From Roseivirga sp. (lineage in GTDB: Bacteria > Bacteroidota > Bacteroidia > Cytophagales > Cyclobacteriaceae): 64,000 nucleotides of DNA. Of the stretch, positions 59,151 through 64,000 are shown piece by piece. A program made the position numbers and the translations under genes. The stretch is from assembly GCA_018402485.1 (NCBI GenBank), contig JAGYIY010000002.1, forward strand, positions 248,001-312,000. The letters are read 5' to 3'. Each line of letters begins with the position of its first letter. Within the stretch, counting starts at the first letter, position 1. The notes below the pieces were generated by a model. The model was given only the letters and a program-made list of their open reading frames with translations. It was not told the origin of the DNA and ran no database searches.

Positions 59151-61250
59151 TTGGACCATATCTTTAAACCATTGATCAACAATTTTAACACAAATGATTT
59201 GTTAAACCAATTTGTTCGAAATGCAATTTTTCTTGCTTTTGTATTATTTACATTTGCATGTTCACAGAAAAAATCAACAAGTGACACTGAAAGCTTAAAT
59301 GCCTTACAATTTGAAGAAAGTGCCTATTTGAAAAGACATGCGACAAACCCTATTGATTGGCAAGCATGGAGTGATGAAACCCTTAAAAAAGCACAAAGTG
59401 AAAATAAATTGGTTATCATAAGTATAGGATATTTTTCATGTTTTTGGTGTCATGTAATGGAGGAAGAAACGTTTTCTGACACTTTAGTAGCACATATAAT
59501 GAATGAAAATTACATTTCAATAAAAGTTGATAGAGAAGAAAGACCAGATATTGACTTGATTTATACAGAAGCTGCGCTACAAATGACTGGAAATGCAGGT
59601 TGGCCGTTAAATGTTATTGCCACTCCCGATGGCAAACCCCTTTTTGCAGGAACTTATTTCGAAAAACAAGATTGGTTAGCCGTAATAGAAAGAGCCAGTT
59701 ATTTGTATACAGAGCAGCCCGAAATCATAAAAGAGGATGCACAGCGTTTAGCCAATAGAATAAGACAAAAGCAAAACTTTGAATCCAGTAGTACTTCTTT
59801 TGATCTAAAAACCCTTGACAATCTTTGGTTACCAAGAATCGATACGGCGTATGGAGGAATAAATGGGCAAGAAAAGTTCCCTAATACTCCTTCTTTACTT
59901 GCTATGATGGACTACACGTACTATCACCCAAACACTGTTTTGAATCAATTTTTAAAGACAACATTAGACCGAATGGCAACAGGTGGATTGTTTGATGTAG
60001 TAGGTGGTGGCTTTTATCGGTACACTACAGACAGTCGTTGGGAAATACCACATTTTGAGAAAATGCTTTACGATAATGCTCAGCTCATTTCGCTTTATGC
60101 TAAGGCCTATCAAAAATTTAAAGACCCTTTTTACCTACACATCGCTGAAAAGACAATGGGTTTTTTAAATGACGAAATGCGCTTATCTAAGGGCGGATTT
60201 TTGGGGTCAATTAATGCTGTTAGCAATAACGAGGAAGGTGCATTTTATGCTTGGCAATTCGAAGAACTGAAGCAAGCGGGTGTTTCGCAGAAATTTATCG
60301 ATGCCTTTCAAATTACCACTACAGGTAATTGGGAAGAAGAAAAAAATTTACTGTACAGTAATCCAAAATTTAAAAATGAAATCTTGATGTGGGCAGAGAA
60401 TGGGCTTTTCAATGATCTAAAAAATATCCGATCAAAAAGAAAGAAGCCTTCAAAAGACAGCAAGGTACTGGCGGGTTGGAATGCGTTGATGATAGAAGCC
60501 TATATTGACCTCTTTAAAGCCACAGGATCAGAATCCTACCTAGATTCTGCCAAAAAACTAACAGAATGGCTTTTAGAAAATTTCTTAAATACTTCTAAAC
60601 AATTATTACAAAGAAGTGAAAACCAGAAAGAAATATCTTTTCTAGAAGATCAAGCCCTACTCATTCATGCTCTTATTCATTTATATCAAGCAGACTTAGA
60701 TGAAAAGTGGCTAAATCAAGCTAAAAAATTCACAATCAACACATTGAAAAATTTCGATCAACGCAATGGTTTATATGCATACACAGATAGAAATGAAGAC
60801 CTTTTTCTAGAAGCCATCCCAACCTTAGATACAAGCATTCCCTCGGGTAATGCTTTAATGGCACATAATCTCTTACAATTAGCTGAATTTTATTTTTTAG
60901 ACCACAATGACTGGCATGAATTAGGTAGGACGTTACTCCAAACACAAAAGGCAAACATCTTAAAACAACCTACATTTAAAGGTCAATGGATACGTACAGC
61001 ACTTTTTGAAGATAATCCTCCTTATGAAATTGCGATTGTTGGAGCTGAATTTCGTGATGTACAAAGAGAATTTTTGAAAGAGGGATACCACCCTGATTGG
61101 GTCATCATGGGAGGTTTAAAAGAAGGCCAAATTCCATTACTAAAGAATAAGGCAGTGAAAGGAAAAACAATGATATATGTTTGTAAGAATAAAGTTTGCA
61201 AATTACCTACAGATAATGTGGCGCGTGCCATAGACCTGGCAAAAGACTAA
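59151..61250 (+). CDS. Thioredoxin domain-containing protein (YyaL/SPATA20/DUF255 family), lipoprotein
   Basis: YLKRHATNPIDWQAWSDETLKKAQSENKLVIISIGYFSCFWCHVMEEETFSD; lipobox FTFACSQ. Confidence 0.92.
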   Translation: MDHIFKPLINNFNTNDLLNQFVRNAIFLAFVLFTFACSQKKSTSDTESLNALQFEESAYLKRHATNPIDWQAWSDETLKKAQSENKLVIISIGYFSCFWCHVMEEETFSDTLVAHIMNENYISIKVDREERPDIDLIYTEAALQMTGNAGWPLNVIATPDGKPLFAGTYFEKQDWLAVIERASYLYTEQPEIIKEDAQRLANRIRQKQNFESSSTSFDLKTLDNLWLPRIDTAYGGINGQEKFPNTPSLLAMMDYTYYHPNTVLNQFLKTTLDRMATGGLFDVVGGGFYRYTTDSRWEIPHFEKMLYDNAQLISLYAKAYQKFKDPFYLHIAEKTMGFLNDEMRLSKGGFLGSINAVSNNEEGAFYAWQFEELKQAGVSQKFIDAFQITTTGNWEEEKNLLYSNPKFKNEILMWAENGLFNDLKNIRSKRKKPSKDSKVLAGWNALMIEAYIDLFKATGSESYLDSAKKLTEWLLENFLNTSKQLLQRSENQKEISFLEDQALLIHALIHLYQADLDEKWLNQAKKFTINTLKNFDQRNGLYAYTDRNEDLFLEAIPTLDTSIPSGNALMAHNLLQLAEFYFLDHNDWHELGRTLLQTQKANILKQPTFKGQWIRTALFEDNPPYEIAIVGAEFRDVQREFLKEGYHPDWVIMGGLKEGQIPLLKNKAVKGKTMIYVCKNKVCKLPTDNVARAIDLAKD

Positions 61251-62326
61251 ATATTGCCCCATTGACTTTTATGGTTATACAAAAGTTGCCCTTTTTTGAT
61301 GGTTAATGGGGCATTGAGGTTGTTGGTATACAACTTTCCCGTCCCTAAGCCTTGGGGCATCAATTCTGCATAATTTGCTGTCATTTGTGCAATAGCATTT
61401 AAAGCAATATTTGATTCCAGCATAGAAGTAAACCACCAGCCTATATCTCGTTCTTCTGCCAATTCTATCCATTCCTGACAAGCCAAAATACCACCGAGTA
61501 ATGAGGGTTTTAAAATGATAAACTGAGGTTGAATTTGATCTAATAATTGTGCCTTTTCACCAAGGCCATGAACCCCAATCAATTCTTCATCCAGGGCTAT
61601 GGGTAATATAGCTTCTTTACAAAGTTGACGCATCAAAGTCCGTTGCCCTGCCGCGACGGGCTGTTCAATGGAGTGAATATTCAGTGCAGCTAATTGTATC
61701 AGTTTCTCTCTGACATCTCCTTCACCAAAAGCACCATTGGCATCTACTCTTAAAGTAATTTCATTTGGTCCATATTGTTCTCTAATGTATTCCAATAGGC
61801 GAATTTCATCATCAAAACCAATGGCACCTATTTTCATCTTAATGGTATCAAAGCCTTCCTTTAGTTTTAGCGTAATTTGTTCTTGCATAAAGTTTGGCTC
61901 TCCCATCCAAATCAATCCATTGATGGGAATACACATTTTCCCATTAAAAAAGTCATTCTGAAAAATCTCTCTTCTTCCGCCATGAAATAGGTCAAGCAAA
62001 GCTGTTTCTACCGCAAATCGAATCGAAGGTAAGGAAGAAGGCACCAAGCTGTGGACCAATGAAAGAATAGATTGTGGATCAGAAAGCGAAAAGTTATCTG
62101 CTGTGACTCGTAAGAGCTCCTTCCGCAAAACATGCTCAAAATCGTTTGAATAGTCAATAGATAGCCCTTTGAGTGGACTTGCCTCACCCCAGCCAACAAC
62201 TTGAGGATTCCGGTTATCAAAAACCTTAATCCACCACGTTTCTTTCTCATTAAAGCTACCTCTTGATGTACCAGCAGTAAATGTAAATCGAAGGATATGG
62301 GGAACGATTTCAAATTGAAGAGCCAT
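61247..62326 (-). CDS. menC: o-Succinylbenzoate synthase (enolase superfamily)
   Basis: GWGEASPLKGLSIDY, TIKMKIGAIGFDDEI, LRVDANGAF, SIEQPV, FIILKPSLLGG. Confidence 0.82.
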   Translation of the reverse strand: MALQFEIVPHILRFTFTAGTSRGSFNEKETWWIKVFDNRNPQVVGWGEASPLKGLSIDYSNDFEHVLRKELLRVTADNFSLSDPQSILSLVHSLVPSSLPSIRFAVETALLDLFHGGRREIFQNDFFNGKMCIPINGLIWMGEPNFMQEQITLKLKEGFDTIKMKIGAIGFDDEIRLLEYIREQYGPNEITLRVDANGAFGEGDVREKLIQLAALNIHSIEQPVAAGQRTLMRQLCKEAILPIALDEELIGVHGLGEKAQLLDQIQPQFIILKPSLLGGILACQEWIELAEERDIGWWFTSMLESNIALNAIAQMTANYAELMPQGLGTGKLYTNNLNAPLTIKKGQLLYNHKSQWGNI

Positions 62327-62910
62327 TAACGGTTTAATAAACGTTGTACATATTTACCGATGATATCAAACTCTAAATTAACGGCATCGCCTACTTGGAG
62401 TTGATTGAAATTAGTGTTTTGATAGGTATAAGGAATGATAGCGACCCTAAAACTACCCTCTTGTGCCTTGAAGCAAGTTAGACTGGTGCCGTTGATACAG
62501 ATAGAGCCTTTCTCTACCGTAACATTGCCTAAGGTAGCATCATAATTAAAATCAAATAACCAACTCCCATCCACTTCACTGATTTGGCTCACGTAGCCCA
62601 GCTGATCCACATGACCTTGAACCACATGACCATCAAACCTTCCATTGGCCAACATGCAGCGCTCAATATTTACTTTTGAACCTTCTTTCCAACTAGCAAG
62701 ATTGGTTTTTTGTAAAGTTTCATCAATGGCAGTAACACGATAAGTCGCTGACCCTACTGCCACAACGGTGAGACATACTCCATTGTGAGCTACACTTTGG
62801 TCGATACTTAACTCAGAAGTAATAGGACAACTGATGTCGAAGTGGATGTTAGAACCTTCTTTTTGTATATGCCGAACGATTCCTAAGGTTTCAATGATTC
62901 CTGTAAACAT
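62326..62910 (-). CDS. ribE: Riboflavin synthase alpha chain
   Basis: MFTGIIETLGIV, SVAHNGVCLTVV, HVVQGHVDQLG, GSICINGTSLT. Confidence 0.95.
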   Translation of the reverse strand: MFTGIIETLGIVRHIQKEGSNIHFDISCPITSELSIDQSVAHNGVCLTVVAVGSATYRVTAIDETLQKTNLASWKEGSKVNIERCMLANGRFDGHVVQGHVDQLGYVSQISEVDGSWLFDFNYDATLGNVTVEKGSICINGTSLTCFKAQEGSFRVAIIPYTYQNTNFNQLQVGDAVNLEFDIIGKYVQRLLNR

Positions 62911-63017
62911 AAATAAAGCTTAAAAATTTAAAATTAGCGATTTGAAAAACACTTCATCATAAAACACGAAAGTTTTACAAGGGTTCTGATTAATTTTGAA
63001 ATAACTTCAACCCAAGA

Positions 63018-63665
63018 ATGAAAGACGAATACAAGCATAAGGGGATGCGCAGGAATTTGGTGAAAACCCTACGAGATAAAGGCATTTCAAATGAGCAAGT
63101 ATTGCAAGCGATTGGCGAAATCCCCAGACACTTTTTTTTCGATCAGGCTTTGGTGGAACATGCTTATGAAGATAAGGCCTTCCCCATCGGATCTGGACAA
63201 ACCATTTCTCAACCCTACACTGTGGCTTTTCAATCAGAATTACTTCAGGTAAATGAAAAGGATAAAGTTTTAGAGATTGGAACAGGATCGGGCTATCAAG
63301 CCATGGTATTACTCAAGCTAGGCGCAATTGTTTATACCATAGAATTTCAAAAAGCACTTTACGAAAATACCAAGCAGTTTCTTCCTCGGCTGGGTTATCA
63401 ACCACACTTTTTTTATGGCGATGGCTCCAAAGGCCTATCAAGATTTGCACCATATGACAAAATCATAGTTACTGCTGGGGCACCCACTGTTCCAGATCAG
63501 TTGATTGAGCAACTTAAAGTTGGCGGTGTTTTGGTGATTCCAGTAGGCGACCATAAAACACAGCAAATGCTGCGCATAACAAAAATTACTGAGCGTAAAG
63601 TGCGTACTGAAAACTTCAGCGACTTTCGTTTTGTTCCACTGCTAGGTGAAGAAGGATGGAAATAA
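63018..63665 (+). CDS. pcm: Protein-L-isoaspartate O-methyltransferase
   Basis: IPRHFFFDQALVEHAYEDKAFPIGSGQTISQPYTVAFQSELL, VLEIGTGSGYQA. Confidence 0.95.
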   Translation: MKDEYKHKGMRRNLVKTLRDKGISNEQVLQAIGEIPRHFFFDQALVEHAYEDKAFPIGSGQTISQPYTVAFQSELLQVNEKDKVLEIGTGSGYQAMVLLKLGAIVYTIEFQKALYENTKQFLPRLGYQPHFFYGDGSKGLSRFAPYDKIIVTAGAPTVPDQLIEQLKVGGVLVIPVGDHKTQQMLRITKITERKVRTENFSDFRFVPLLGEEGWK

Positions 63666-63778
63666 TAGGTATATATTAATATATGTATATATTTACATAT
63701 ATACTATTTTGAAAGACTCGCGATCACACTCAAAATACCCACGTATATTTTATAATTTTACCTCAAACAAAATTTCAT

Positions 63779-64000
63779 ATGGCTAAGCAGACTAAAAAAC
63801 CGTCAGATTCTTGTGTTACCATGACCGAACTCGTTTTACCCAACGACACCAACACATTGAATAATTTAATGGGCGGTCGATTAATGCACTGGATGGATGT
63901 AGTTTCAGCCATTGCTGCTCAGAAACACTCCAATCGTATTGTTGTTACCGCCTCTGCCGACAACATTAGCTTTAATCATGCCATTGAATTAGGAGATGTT
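63779..64000 (+). CDS. Acyl-CoA thioesterase (hotdog fold), truncated by window end
   Basis: Manual translation MAKQTKKPSDSCVTMTELVLPNDTNTLNNLMGGRLMHWMDVVSAIAAQKHSNRIVVTASADNISFNHAIELGDV. Confidence 0.85.
   Translation, partial: MAKQTKKPSDSCVTMTELVLPNDTNTLNNLMGGRLMHWMDVVSAIAAQKHSNRIVVTASADNISFNHAIELGDV

Noticed and set aside
1-64000. CRISPR arrays, tRNA/rRNA genes, IS transposases, prophage genes
   Set aside because: None recognised when reading the sequence and ORF translations; absence cannot be proven without a dedicated search.

Overview
64 kb chromosomal window from a Bacteroidota genome, probably a marine Cytophagales-like lineage (inferred from gene content). No rRNA, tRNA, CRISPR array or IS transposase was recognised by eye. 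Main blocks: (1) 0-2.7 kb: a solitary AIPR-type abortive-infection gene. It sits between inverted ACGCCCAAC / GTTGGGCGT core-like sequences, with an attC-like imperfect hairpin directly after its stop codon, so it could be a lone integron-like cassette. Nearby are a perfect REP-like hairpin, a 22-bp perfect palindrome and an uninterrupted 7-bp tandem repeat. (2) 4.9-22.3 kb: a beta-1,3-glucan (laminarin-type) utilisation locus with three GH16, one GH3, one GH65 phosphorylase, beta-phosphoglucomutase, PfkB kinase, SSS and MFS transporters and a surface lipoprotein, plus a propeller/Y_Y_Y/LuxR membrane regulator and a LacI regulator. No SusC/SusD pair is visible. (3) 22.4-64 kb: mostly housekeeping and typical Bacteroidota genes (gltBD, msrA/msrB, fused speD-speE with an agmatinase-family gene, topA, sir2-type deacylase, menC, ribE, pcm). 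Extras in this block are an ATP-cone/Mrr-like nuclease gene divergent from a DEDDh-exonuclease/GIY-YIG gene, and an unlisted 42-aa transmembrane ORF translationally linked between a PIG-L deacetylase and an SSS symporter. All family assignments come from reading motifs in the translations; no database search was run.
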